From CAVRZY01 sp963725415 (GTDB lineage Bacteria > Acidobacteriota > Terriglobia > Bryobacterales > Bryobacteraceae), in the NCBI GenBank assembly GCA_963725415.1, contig CAVRZY010000161.1, positions 46,770 to 110,769 on the forward strand: a stretch of DNA of 64,000 bases, read 5' to 3'. Under the pieces are notes generated by a model, which worked only from the letters and a program-made list of their open reading frames with translations, had not been told where the DNA came from and ran no database searches. The first letter of the stretch is position 1. Each line of letters opens with the position of its first letter. The translations under genes were made by a program, and so were the position numbers. This document shows, piece after piece, positions 55,575 through 64,000 of this stretch.

Positions 55575-56945
55575 ATGAAAAGACAAAAAGCGTTATGGTT
55601 GGGCGCCGGCCTGCTGGTGCTCTCCGGGTTGGGCGCCTGGGCCCACATCCGGAGTCGCCAGAATCCTCTCTATCGGACGGTTCGCGCCGAGCGAGGCCCA
55701 ATCGAGAGCACCATTTCCGCCACTGGAAACCTCAACGCCGTCGTGACCGTCCAGGTCGGCACCCAGGTGTCCGGCTACGTCAAGGAACTCTACGCCGACT
55801 TCAACACCAAGGTTGACAAGGGGCAACTGGTCGCTAGAATCGACCCCGAAATCTTCCAGGCCCGCGTCAACCAAGCCCAGGCCAACCTGGACGCCGCCCG
55901 CGCCGCGGTCATCAACTCCCAGGCCAACCTGCAAAAGACGGAGGCCGAAATCGCCAACGCCAAGGCCATGCTCGCCCAGGCCAAGGCCGGCATCGCCAAG
56001 GCCAACGCCTCGGCTTCCGACGTCCGCATCAAGCTCAACCGCAGCACGGAACTGTTCAACAACAGGCTCATCGCCACGCAGGACCGCGACTCCGCCCAGG
56101 CCGCCAACGACGCTGCCGTCGCCGAGTTGGATGCCGCCAAGGCCCTGGAGCAAGCGGCCATCGAGAACATCCGCAGCGCCGAGGCCCAGCGCGAGGTCGC
56201 TCTCACTCAGGTGTCTTCCGCCCAGGCCCAGGTCAAACAGCAGGACGCCGCGCTCCGCCAGGCGCAAATCGATCTCGAGCACACCTTCATCCGCGCTCCC
56301 GTTGACGGCACCGTGGTCTCGCGCAAGGTCGATGTCGGCCAGACCGTGGCTGCCAGCCTTCAGGCTCCCACGCTGTTCGAAATCGCCCAGGATCTCACCA
56401 AGATGCAGGTCGATACCAACGTGGACGAAGCCGACATCGGCCGCGTCAAGGTTGGCCAGGAAACCATCTTCACTGTGGACGCCTACCCCGGCCGCCCCTT
56501 CCACGGCAAAGTAGTCGAGATCCGCCAGGCCCCCATCAACGTGCAGAACGTCGTTACCTACGACGTCGTGATCGCCGTCTCGAACCCCGACTTGAAGCTC
56601 TTCCCCGGCATGACCGCCAACGTCAAGGTGCTGGTCGATCGCCGCGATGACGCGCTGCGGGTCCCCAACGCCGCCCTGCGTTTCCGGCCCCTTGATGCGA
56701 AGGAACAACCCACGCCCGGCGGTGCTCGCTCCAACCGCACCCGCGGTGCACAAACCATTTGGGTCCTCACCGACGCCGGCAAGCCGGCGCCGCTGCCTGT
56801 CGCGCTGGGCGTCACCGACGGGACCTACAGCGAGATCACCGGTGGCAAGCTTACGGAAGGCCAGCCGGTCATCGTGGGACTCGCCTCCGCCCAGCCGGCC
56901 TCCGCCGGCCAGCCCTTCGGAGGCCCGCGCGGTCCGCGCTTTTAG
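55575..56945 (+). CDS. MacA-like efflux adaptor (HlyD/RND-MFP family)
   Basis: 456 residues. N-terminal membrane anchor (LWLGAGLLVLSGLGAWAHI), biotinyl-lipoyl half (GTQVSGYVKELYADFNTKV), and a long helical hairpin (about 105-235) rich in Ala/Gln heptads. The second lipoyl half (FIRAPVDGTVVSRKVDVGQT), beta-barrel and membrane-proximal domains follow. It links an inner-membrane permease to an outer-membrane channel. ATG 55575 follows GGGGAG. Permease and TolC-type genes follow directly. Confidence 0.87.
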   Translation: MKRQKALWLGAGLLVLSGLGAWAHIRSRQNPLYRTVRAERGPIESTISATGNLNAVVTVQVGTQVSGYVKELYADFNTKVDKGQLVARIDPEIFQARVNQAQANLDAARAAVINSQANLQKTEAEIANAKAMLAQAKAGIAKANASASDVRIKLNRSTELFNNRLIATQDRDSAQAANDAAVAELDAAKALEQAAIENIRSAEAQREVALTQVSSAQAQVKQQDAALRQAQIDLEHTFIRAPVDGTVVSRKVDVGQTVAASLQAPTLFEIAQDLTKMQVDTNVDEADIGRVKVGQETIFTVDAYPGRPFHGKVVEIRQAPINVQNVVTYDVVIAVSNPDLKLFPGMTANVKVLVDRRDDALRVPNAALRFRPLDAKEQPTPGGARSNRTRGAQTIWVLTDAGKPAPLPVALGVTDGTYSEITGGKLTEGQPVIVGLASAQPASAGQPFGGPRGPRF

Positions 56946-56955
56946 GAGACGCGCC

Positions 56956-58188
56956 ATGAAACTCATTGCCACCGTCAAGATCGCCCTCAGCGCCCTGCGT
57001 GTCAATCGCTTCCGCTCCGCGCTCACCATGCTCGGCATCATCATCGGCGTGGCCGCGGTCATCGCCATGGTGGCCGTCGGCTCCGGCGCCACCGCCCGCA
57101 TCCAGGAGGAGATCCAGACCATCGGCAGTAACCTGCTCATCGTGCTCTCCGGAACCATCACCAGTTCGGGCATCCGGCTGGGCAGCGGCATGGCCGTCAC
57201 CCTGACTGAAGACGACGCCCGCGCCATTGCCGCCGAGTGCCCCTCCGTGGAGGCCGCCGCGCCCACCGTTCGAGGCGGTGCGCAGGTCGTCTTCAGCAAC
57301 AACAACTGGGCCACCTCCATTCAAGGTGTTACGCCGGATTACCTCAAGGTGCGCGATCTTACCATCGCCTCCGGCCAGCCGTTCTCCGATTCGGACGTGG
57401 ACGGCGCAACCAAGGTCGCCCTGCTCGGACAGACGGTGGTCGATAACCTGTTCGCCGGCACTAACCCCGTCGGCCAGATCATTCGCATCCGCGCCGTTCC
57501 GTTCACCGTCGACGGCGTGCTGACTGCCAAGGGCCAGTCGCCTTCCGGACAGGATCAGGATGACGTGATCCTGATTCCCATCTCCACCGCTAAGAAAAAA
57601 GTGCTCGGCTCCAATCACGCCAACTTCAAGTCTGTGGGGGCGATTCTGGTCCAGGCCCGCGGCCCGCAACTGATGAACTCGGCGCAGACCGAAATCGAGG
57701 CGCTGCTGCGCCAGCGCCATCACATCCAGCCCGGCCAGGACGATGACTTCAGCGTCCGCAATCTCACCGAGGTCTTCGCCGCACAGGAAAGCTCCGCCAG
57801 GGTCATGTCCATCCTGCTCGGCGCTATCGCCTCGGTCTCCCTCATCGTCGGCGGCATCGGCATCATGAACATCATGATGGTCTCGGTGACCGAGCGCACC
57901 AAAGAGATCGGAATTCGCCGCGCCATCGGCGCCCGCATGCGGGACATCCTCACCCAGTTTCTGGTCGAGGCCGTCACGCTGGCCCTGATCGGCGGGGTGG
58001 TCGGCATCGTCGTCGGGCTCGGCGCCTCGGTCTCGATCTCCTACTTGGCGCACTGGGCCACCCTCATCGGCCCCACCGCCATCCTGTTAGCCTTCGTCTT
58101 CTCCGGCTTAGTCGGCGTCTTCTTCGGGTTCTATCCGGCCCGCAAGGCCGCCCGCCTCAATCCCATCGAGGCCTTGCGCTATGAATGA
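56956..58188 (+). CDS. MacB-type ABC permease (FtsX domain), no ATPase domain
   Basis: 410 residues. TM helix 1 at about 21-45 (SALTMLGIIIGVAAVIAMVAVG), a MacB periplasmic core domain (about 50-280) and three C-terminal helices with the FtsX stretch GGIGIMNIMMVSVTERTKEI and FYPARKAARLNPIEALRYE. AGGAGA precedes the ATG. MacB proteins normally carry, or neighbour, an ABC ATPase. None is found here, so it must come from elsewhere or is lost. Confidence 0.88.
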   Translation: MKLIATVKIALSALRVNRFRSALTMLGIIIGVAAVIAMVAVGSGATARIQEEIQTIGSNLLIVLSGTITSSGIRLGSGMAVTLTEDDARAIAAECPSVEAAAPTVRGGAQVVFSNNNWATSIQGVTPDYLKVRDLTIASGQPFSDSDVDGATKVALLGQTVVDNLFAGTNPVGQIIRIRAVPFTVDGVLTAKGQSPSGQDQDDVILIPISTAKKKVLGSNHANFKSVGAILVQARGPQLMNSAQTEIEALLRQRHHIQPGQDDDFSVRNLTEVFAAQESSARVMSILLGAIASVSLIVGGIGIMNIMMVSVTERTKEIGIRRAIGARMRDILTQFLVEAVTLALIGGVVGIVVGLGASVSISYLAHWATLIGPTAILLAFVFSGLVGVFFGFYPARKAARLNPIEALRYE

Positions 58189-58207
58189 CAGATCGTAGAT
58201 TGTGGAC

Positions 58208-58263
58208 TGTGGATCGTGGATCGCGGAATGGGGTTTTGTGGTCTCCCCAATCCACGATCCACA
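58208..58263. repeat. Inverted repeat after the permease gene
   Basis: TGTGGATCGTGGAT (58208-58221) is perfectly complementary to ATCCACGATCCACA (58250-58263). It lies between the permease and the TolC-type gene; it could attenuate read-through or be a dispersed repeat. Confidence 0.55.
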
Positions 58264-58342
58264 TTCCAATGCGATACCATTAGAGTTTCAGGGAACAGAA
58301 CCCTCTGGAAACCCGTCTTAACCAGCTTGAGGTATTGAATCC

Positions 58343-60278
58343 ATGCAACGCATGCTAGCCGTTTTGTGTGTGTTTCTTTTGATCGCGGGCACGGCCGGCG
58401 CGCAGGCCCCTGCGGCCCAGAAGTCCAACAATAACCATCGGTTCTCCCGCCTGACCCATAACTTCCAGTGGCAGGAGGCCGCGCCAATTGATCTGGCCAA
58501 CTCCAACCGCCTCGAAGCGTTGTTGCGGGCCGGCAAGGTCTATCTCTCCCTCCAGGACGCCATTGCCCTGACGCTCGAGAACAACCTGGATATCGCCCTG
58601 CAACGCTACGGCCCGCTCCAGGCCAACGCCAGCCTGGTGCGCACCCAAGCGGGCGGCCTGCTGCGAGGGGTGCCCACCGCGGTGCAACAAGCCACCACCA
58701 GCGCCCTGTCCCAGGCCACCGGCGGCGCATCCGGTGCGGGCGGCAGCTCGGCGCTGGTCTCCAGCGCCGCAAGCAGCACCGGCGGCACCATCATTACCGC
58801 GACTGGCAGCACGATTCCCAACCTGGACCCGGCTCTGTTCTTTCAGGGGAACTGGGCCCACAGCACCACCCCCCAGAGCAACTCCTTCAGCACCGGCACC
58901 AGCGCACTGATCATTCGAAACGATGCGTACCAGTTCGGCGTTCAGCAGGGGTTTCTTACGGGGACCAACGTCAGCCTCGGTTATACCGACAGTGCTTTGC
59001 GGACCAACGCCGGCCGCAGCGATTTCAACCCGTCCATGACCGGCTCCTTGAGCCTGAACTTCACCCAGCATCTCCTGCAAGGCTTCGGGATTGCGGTCAA
59101 CAATCGCAACATCCGCGTCGCCAAGAACAATCTGCGGGTCAGCGACCTGGCCTTCAAGCAGCAGGTCATGACCACAGTCTCCGCGATCATCGGGGCCTAC
59201 TGGGACCTGGTCAGCTTCAACGAGAACGTGAAGGTCAAGCAGCAGGCCGTGGCCCTGAACCAGAGACTTTACAGCGACAACAAGAAGCAAGTCGAGATCG
59301 GAACCCTGGCCCCCATTGAAATCGTGCGCGCCGAAGCCGAGCTGGCCTCCAGCCAGCAGGCCCTCACCCAGGCCGAAACGCAGTTGCTGCAACAGGAAAC
59401 GCTCCTGAAGAACGCTCTGAGCCGCACCGGCGTGGCCAGCCCCAGCATTGCGGATGCACGCATCGTTCCCACCGACCGGATCAGCGTGCCGGCCGTCGAA
59501 CCCGTCGAGCCCGTCCAGGATCTCATTGCCAAAGCGCTCGAGAATCGCCCCGAGGTTGCCCAAACGCGCATCCAGATCGACAACACCAAAATAGGCCTCA
59601 AAGGAACCAGGGCCGAGCTTCCAGCCCTCCCTGGATCTGGTGGCGACCCTGCAAAACAACGGGCTAGCTGGGCAGATCAACGCCCTGCCCATCCCGCCGG
59701 TTCAGGGCCAGCCGACAGGCACCGTCACGCTGCGCGATCCCAATTCGGTCAACCCATTCTTCCTCGGCGGCTACGGCACGGTGCTCCAGCAGTTGTTTTC
59801 GCGAAATTTCCCGAACTACTCGCTCGGCTTTCAGCTCAACATCCCGCTACGCAACCGCTCCGCGCAGGCCGACATGGTCCTGGACCAGTTGAACCTGCGC
59901 CAGCAGGAGATCCGCCAGCAACAACTGCTCAACCAGGTGAGGGTGGACGTCCGCAACGCGCTCATCGCCCTGCAACAGGCCAGCGCCGCCTATCAGGCCG
60001 CCGTCAAGGCCCGCACCCTCCAGGAGCAGACGCTGGATGCCGAGCAGAAGAAGTACACCCTGGGCGCTTCCACCATCTTCTTCGTGATCCAGTCCCAACG
60101 CGACCTGACCCAGGCTCAGTCCAATGCAGTCGCCGCCGAAAGCGCCTACGCCAAGGCCAGGGTGCAATTGAACATGGCCACCGGCCAGACCCTCGAGGTC
60201 AACAATATCGCCATCGACGAAGCCCTGCGCGGCCGCGTCTCCCGCCCCCCCAGCCCCTTACCGGTCCTTCAACAGTAG
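58343..60278 (+). CDS. TolC-family outer-membrane efflux protein, one frameshift
   Basis: Signal peptide (MLAVLCVFLLIAGTAGAQ), then an OEP-type helical barrel: LSLQDAIALTLENNLDIALQR near residue 70, a low-complexity Gly/Ser/Ala insertion (about 110-165), and coiled-coil stretches ending in ENRPEVAQTRIQIDN. One extra base near 59621 breaks the frame after KGTRAEL. The second frame resumes QPSLDLVATLQNN and ends GQTLEVNNIAID. Restored length about 645. Completes the adaptor-permease-channel set. Confidence 0.82.
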
Positions 60279-60298
60279 GACCCACTCGCCGAACCACC

Positions 60299-60330
60299 TT
60301 CCGAGCCGCGACCGTCAGGGAGCGGCTCGG
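60299..60330. repeat. REP-like element, copy 2
   Basis: GAGCCGC and GCGGCTC form a 7-bp perfect stem around GACCGTCAGGGA. The 27-bp core matches 15766-15793 at all but one base. Lies in the 204-bp gap before the molybdenum hydroxylase genes. Confidence 0.6.
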
Positions 60331-60482
60331 CTTTGCCTTTTGACTTTTAGCCGCCCTCCTTTGGTATATATAGAAAAGCCCTCCGCAATCAGCCGTACGC
60401 CCTCGGCCGGGCAACCCCCTGGCTGAAGGCCGAAAGCTGAACGCTGACGGTCGTCTTTACAGGGCATGAAAGGAAGGTACTC

Positions 60483-61133
60483 GTGAGTTCGATCAAAGAA
60501 CCTGAGGTTGAACCCAAACCCAGGGCCGCCGTCTCGCGGCGCGGCTTCATCCGCGGCGTCGGCCTCGGCAGCGGGGCTTTAGGAACCGGCGTCTTGGAAT
60601 CACAAGCGCTAGCGGAACCGCAGGCTGCGGCCCCCAAACCACTCGGCCCCGGCCCGGTGCCCGTCACCCTGCAAGTGAACGGAAAAGTGCACAAGCTGAA
60701 CCTGGAACCGCGCGTCACGTTGCTGGATGCGCTCCGCGATCACCTCGATTACACCGGCGCCAAGAGAGTCTGCGATCGGGGCATCTGCGGCTCCTGCACC
60801 GTCATCCTGGCCGGCAAGGCGGTCTACGCCTGCACCACCCTGGCCATCGACGCGCAGGGCAAGGACATTCAGACCATCGAAGGGCTCTCCACGGCAGGCA
60901 AGCTCGATCCCATCATCACCGCCTTCGTCGCCAACGACGCCCAGCAGTGCGGCTTCTGCACTCCCGGCTTCGTCATGGCCACCAAGGCTTTTCTGGAGCG
61001 AAACCCCAACCCCACCTACGAACAGGTAAAAGCAGGCTTCGGTGGCAACCTGTGCCGCTGCGGCGCCTACATGGGAGTCCGGCACGCGGTCTTGCAGGCC
61101 GCCAAGGATTTGAAAGGAGGGAAGAATGCCTGA
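60483..61133 (+). CDS. Xanthine dehydrogenase-family iron-sulfur subunit with Tat leader
   Basis: 216 residues from a GTG. Twin-arginine leader SRRGFIRGVGLGSGALG (about 18-34). Plant-type [2Fe-2S] motif CDRGICGSCTV with a further Cys in YACTTLAID, then the second cluster CGFCTPGF and CRCGAY. It passes electrons from the molybdenum site to FAD. The Tat leader implies periplasmic assembly, as in YagT/PaoA. The stop overlaps the large subunit start by 8 bp. Confidence 0.92.
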   Translation: MSSIKEPEVEPKPRAAVSRRGFIRGVGLGSGALGTGVLESQALAEPQAAAPKPLGPGPVPVTLQVNGKVHKLNLEPRVTLLDALRDHLDYTGAKRVCDRGICGSCTVILAGKAVYACTTLAIDAQGKDIQTIEGLSTAGKLDPIITAFVANDAQQCGFCTPGFVMATKAFLERNPNPTYEQVKAGFGGNLCRCGAYMGVRHAVLQAAKDLKGGKNA

Positions 61134-63267
61134 CTATCATTGGCCTCCCCCGGAAAAACGCCGCGTCATCGGCAAGCGGCTTAATCGGGTTGACGGCATC
61201 GTCAAAACTTCCGGCCGCGCCAAGTACAGTTACGACATCAAGCGCCCCGGAATGCTTTACGGCGCAGTCCTCACATCGCCCCATGCGCACGCCCGCATCA
61301 CGGGCCTGGATACCAGCGCCGCCGAAAAGATGAAGGGCGTCGCCGCGGTGCAGGTTGTCTCACCCCCTGGCACCGAGATTCAGTGGGCCGGCGCCGAAGT
61401 GGTCGCGTTAGCGGCCGTCTCCGAGCAAGTCGCCAAGGACGCCATCCGCAAGATTAAGGTCGATTACGAGGTACTCCCCCACATGGTCCACGAGGAGGAT
61501 CTCAGCAAGGTCGGCAGCCGCGCCAAACCCTCCGGCGAGCAGGTCTTCGGCGATCCCGACCAGGCCTTCAAGGACGCCGATGCGGTTTCGGAGGGTTTCT
61601 ATGGCGTGCCTGTGATCACCCACGTGACCTGGGAAACTCATGGTCAGGTCATCGAGTGGAAAGGGCAGGACATGGACTACTGGTCTTCCACTCAGGCTGT
61701 CTCCAGCATCGGTGGCGAATTGGCCAAAAACCTCGGCATACCCGCCACCAGTGTTCACGTGCACCAGGATCACATGGGAATCGGCTACGGCAGCAAGTTC
61801 TCCTGCGATCGCTGGGGCGTGTTCTGCGCACAACTCTCCAAGGCCAGCGGCGGTAAGGCGGTCAAGCTCTTTCTGGACCGCGCCACCGATCAGATGATCG
61901 CCGGCAACCGTCCTTCCCATTTCGCCCGTATCAAGCTGGCTGCCAAGCAGGACGGCGCCATCACCGGCTGGCAGTCCGAGTCCTGGTCCACCGGTGGTAT
62001 GGGCGGCGCCGGCATGCCTCCCATTCCCTACGTCTTCACCAGGATTCCCAACCGCCGTCTGCAACACACCGCCGTGCAGGTCAACGCCGGCGGCCAGCGC
62101 GCCTGGCGCGCTCCCAACCATCCCCAGGCCGCCTACCTGACCTGCTGCGCCATGGAGGACCTGGCCGCCAAGCTCAACATGGACCCCATCGAGTTGTTCA
62201 GCAAGAACGCCGATTACACGCTCTTCCCCGACGTTTATCGCTGGCAGCTCCAGAAGGCCGCCGAGATGATCGACTGGAAGAAGCTCTGGCACCCCCGCGG
62301 GGACTCCGGCAAAGGAACCATCAAGCGCGGTCTCGGCATCGGCGTTCATACCTGGGGTGGCGCCGGCCACGCCAGCCAGTGCCGCACCAACATCCATCCG
62401 GACGGCACCGTCGAGGTCGAGCTGTGCAGCCAGGATCTCGGCACCGGGACCCGCACCGTCATCGTCATGGTGGCCGCCGAAACCCTCGGCTTGCCGGTCA
62501 GCGCTATCAAGCTGAACATCGGCGATAACAAGTATCCGCCCTCCGGCGGTTCCGGTGGATCCACGACCGTGGGTGGCGTCTCTTCCTCCACCCGCAAGTC
62601 CACCATGAACGCCCTGGAGAAACTCTACGAGGTCGTCGCCCCCAGCCTGGACGCTCCACCCGACCAACTGGAAGCCGTCGATGGAAAGATCCAGGTCAAG
62701 GGCAACCCCGCCAAGAACCTGCCCTGGAAGGCAGCCTGCAAGAAGCTGGGTGTGAACCCCATCTCCGCGATGGGTGAGAACCAGCCCAAGCTCGCCTCGA
62801 AGGAAGGCTTGAACACCGGCAACGTCGCCGGCGCCCAGATCGCCGACGTTTCCGTGGACACCGAAACCGGCCTCATCAAGATGAACCGGCTCGCCGTAGT
62901 TCAGGACTGCGGCATGATCATCAATCCCAAAACCGCCGAGAGCCAATGCTACGGCGCCGCTCACCTGAGTATCTGCGCCGCCCTGTGCGAGGAGCGCATC
63001 ATGGACGAAATCACCGGCCGCATGCTCAACCCCAACCTGGAGTTCTACAAGTTGGCCGGCATGCCCGATATCGGCGAGATCATCGTGCATCTCGACATCA
63101 GACCCGAGCACGACAAACGCGGCGTGGTCGGCTTGGGTGAGCCGCCCGTCATCGGCGGCATCGCCGCCGTCGCCAATGCTGTTACCAATGCGATCGGCGT
63201 GCGCATCCCCGTGGTTCCCCTAACGCCCGACAAGGTGCTGGCCGCTCTGGAAGGGAGGAAAGCCTGA
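61126..63267 (+). CDS. Xanthine dehydrogenase-family molybdenum-binding subunit
   Basis: 713 residues, with N-terminal and Mo-pterin binding domains: GKRLNRVDGIVKTSGRAKYS, LTSPHAHARI, GSKFSCDRWGVF, RAPNHPQAAYLTCCAMEDL, CSQDLGTGTRTVI and PPSGGSGGSTTVGGVSSSTR. The catalytic Glu is in VGLGEPPVIGG near the C-terminus. No leader of its own: it is likely exported together with the Tat-tagged FeS subunit. The oxidised substrate (aldehyde or N-heterocycle) is unknown. Overlaps both neighbours. Confidence 0.92.
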   Translation: MPDYHWPPPEKRRVIGKRLNRVDGIVKTSGRAKYSYDIKRPGMLYGAVLTSPHAHARITGLDTSAAEKMKGVAAVQVVSPPGTEIQWAGAEVVALAAVSEQVAKDAIRKIKVDYEVLPHMVHEEDLSKVGSRAKPSGEQVFGDPDQAFKDADAVSEGFYGVPVITHVTWETHGQVIEWKGQDMDYWSSTQAVSSIGGELAKNLGIPATSVHVHQDHMGIGYGSKFSCDRWGVFCAQLSKASGGKAVKLFLDRATDQMIAGNRPSHFARIKLAAKQDGAITGWQSESWSTGGMGGAGMPPIPYVFTRIPNRRLQHTAVQVNAGGQRAWRAPNHPQAAYLTCCAMEDLAAKLNMDPIELFSKNADYTLFPDVYRWQLQKAAEMIDWKKLWHPRGDSGKGTIKRGLGIGVHTWGGAGHASQCRTNIHPDGTVEVELCSQDLGTGTRTVIVMVAAETLGLPVSAIKLNIGDNKYPPSGGSGGSTTVGGVSSSTRKSTMNALEKLYEVVAPSLDAPPDQLEAVDGKIQVKGNPAKNLPWKAACKKLGVNPISAMGENQPKLASKEGLNTGNVAGAQIADVSVDTETGLIKMNRLAVVQDCGMIINPKTAESQCYGAAHLSICAALCEERIMDEITGRMLNPNLEFYKLAGMPDIGEIIVHLDIRPEHDKRGVVGLGEPPVIGGIAAVANAVTNAIGVRIPVVPLTPDKVLAALEGRKA

Positions 63268-64000
63268 TGCAACCCTTTGAATACGCAAGTCCGACCACCC
63301 TACAGGAGGCTTTGGGGCTGCTGGGCAAGCGCTGGGGAGACGCAGACGTTCTCGCCGGCGGCACCGATCTGCTCGGCCTCCTGAAAGACTACATTCACAC
63401 CCCCAAGCGGGTCGTGAACATCAAGGGCATCAAAGAGCTGGGGGGCATCCAGAAAACCCCCGCCGGTCTGCGCATCGGCGCGCTGGTCACCCTGGATGAG
63501 CTGCTCCAAAGCCCTGACCTGACCGAGTACCCGGCCCTGCTGGCCGCCGCGCGCGGGGTCACCAGTCCGCAGATGCGCAACATGGGCACCTTGGGCGGCG
63601 ACCTCTGCCAGCGTCCGCGCTGCTGGTATTTCCGCCTGGGCTACGGGCTGCTGGCCAAGGACAAGGACGGCAAGAGCCTGGTTCCGGATGGCGATAACCG
63701 CTACCACGCCATCTTCGGCAACCAGGGTCCGGCCTGCTTTGTCAGCGCCTCCAGCTTCGGCCCGCCCTTGGTCGCTCTCAACGCCAGGGTCAAAGTCGTT
63801 TCACCTTCCGGCGCCCGGGAAATCCCGCTCGAGAAATTCTTCGTGACGCCGCAGGACGAGTCCAACCGTGAAATCGCTCTGGCGCCTAACGAGATCCTCA
63901 CCGAGATCCTGGTTCCGCCGGCCGCTGGCGTGCAAGAACGCCAGCTACGAGGTGCGGCAGAAACAGACCCTGGATTGGCCGCTGGCTACGGCTTCCGTGG
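63267..64000 (+). CDS. Xanthine dehydrogenase-family FAD-binding subunit (partial, one frameshift)
   Basis: ATG 63267 overlaps the large-subunit TGA. FAD_binding_5-type N-terminus (FEYASPTTLQEALGLLG, VLAGGTDLLGLLKD), then TSPQMRNMGTLGGDLCQRPR, whose Cys pair (LCQRPRCWYF) matches a 4Fe-4S-bearing PaoB-like subunit. Removing one C near 63933 turns the end into KNASYEVRQKQTLDWPLATA, the expected continuation. The 3' end is outside the window. Confidence 0.85.
   Translation, partial: MQPFEYASPTTLQEALGLLGKRWGDADVLAGGTDLLGLLKDYIHTPKRVVNIKGIKELGGIQKTPAGLRIGALVTLDELLQSPDLTEYPALLAAARGVTSPQMRNMGTLGGDLCQRPRCWYFRLGYGLLAKDKDGKSLVPDGDNRYHAIFGNQGPACFVSASSFGPPLVALNARVKVVSPSGAREIPLEKFFVTPQDESNREIALAPNEILTEILVPPAAGVQERQLRGAAETDPGLAAGYGFR

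Noticed and set aside
55593..57320. 575-residue minus-strand frame opposite the efflux adaptor
   Set aside because: Shadow of the adaptor's Ala/Gln-rich coiled coil. Repetitive Gly/Val/Asp composition without motifs.
56956..58188. Naming the permease macB
   Set aside because: MacB proper has an N-terminal ATPase domain, which this protein lacks, so only a family-level call is made.

Overview
This 64-kb, GC-rich window looks like a chromosome segment of an Acidobacteriota member, most plausibly of the Bryobacterales/Solibacter group. That is an inference from content: a protein with the Solibacter-type TIGR03437 layout at 15833-18291, two Oar-like TonB receptors with N-terminal carboxypeptidase-regulatory domains, many Tat or Sec secreted hydrolases, DUF4097 and DUF3604 proteins, a GtaA-type glutaminase gene and a periplasmic molybdenum hydroxylase. 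No rRNA or tRNA gene was recognised. One structural RNA, a 6S RNA, is called at 48134-48345.

Layout. 1-18.3 kb is mainly housekeeping: an HrpB helicase, a class V aminotransferase, FabH, an SprT-like protease, UbiX, prephenate dehydratase, a queC-queE operon with an overlapping MFS gene, a penicillin acylase and the TIGR03437 protein. Within it, a 38-residue secreted peptide ORF lies beside a 7-TM protein gene, and an XRE/S24 regulator lies beside a perfect palindrome that recurs upstream of the neighbouring gene. 18.3-32.3 kb is an accessory island. A complete glycosyltransferase gene and a 5'-truncated second copy form 882-bp direct repeats around about 12 kb. That segment carries a two-component system, two TonB receptors, a secreted repeat protein, a short ChrA-like protein, an LppY/LpqO (DUF1259) protein and a DUF1080-like protein, with transposase and membrane-gene debris at one edge and a chimeric reading frame at the other. 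The arrangement resembles single-crossover (Campbell-type) integration. 32.3-45 kb holds secreted hydrolases and catabolic-type enzymes, followed by an mnmA/lpxL run. 44.5-55.5 kb holds SAM hydrolase, a homocysteine methyltransferase/MTHFR fusion, TsaC, 6S RNA, YmdB, a diguanylate cyclase, a membrane glycosyltransferase-like protein, an MFS carrier, TruA, PyrE and a collapsed sulfatase. 55.5-64 kb is a MacA/permease/TolC-type efflux set without its ATPase, then a Tat-exported xanthine dehydrogenase-family complex (FeS, Mo and FAD subunits) that runs off the window.

In the island, the response regulator is divergent from the first TonB receptor. A 20-bp direct-repeat box upstream of that receptor recurs, 18 of 20 identical, upstream of the DUF1259 gene, which suggests one regulon. 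Elsewhere most genes form short overlapping operons (ATGA or GTGA junctions).

Caution: about ten single-base frameshifts occur in otherwise well-conserved genes, mostly as one extra base in short G/C-rich runs. Many are probably sequencing or assembly errors, and the same caution applies to the chimeric and internally deleted genes. Intergenic DNA carries several unrelated short inverted or tandem repeat families.
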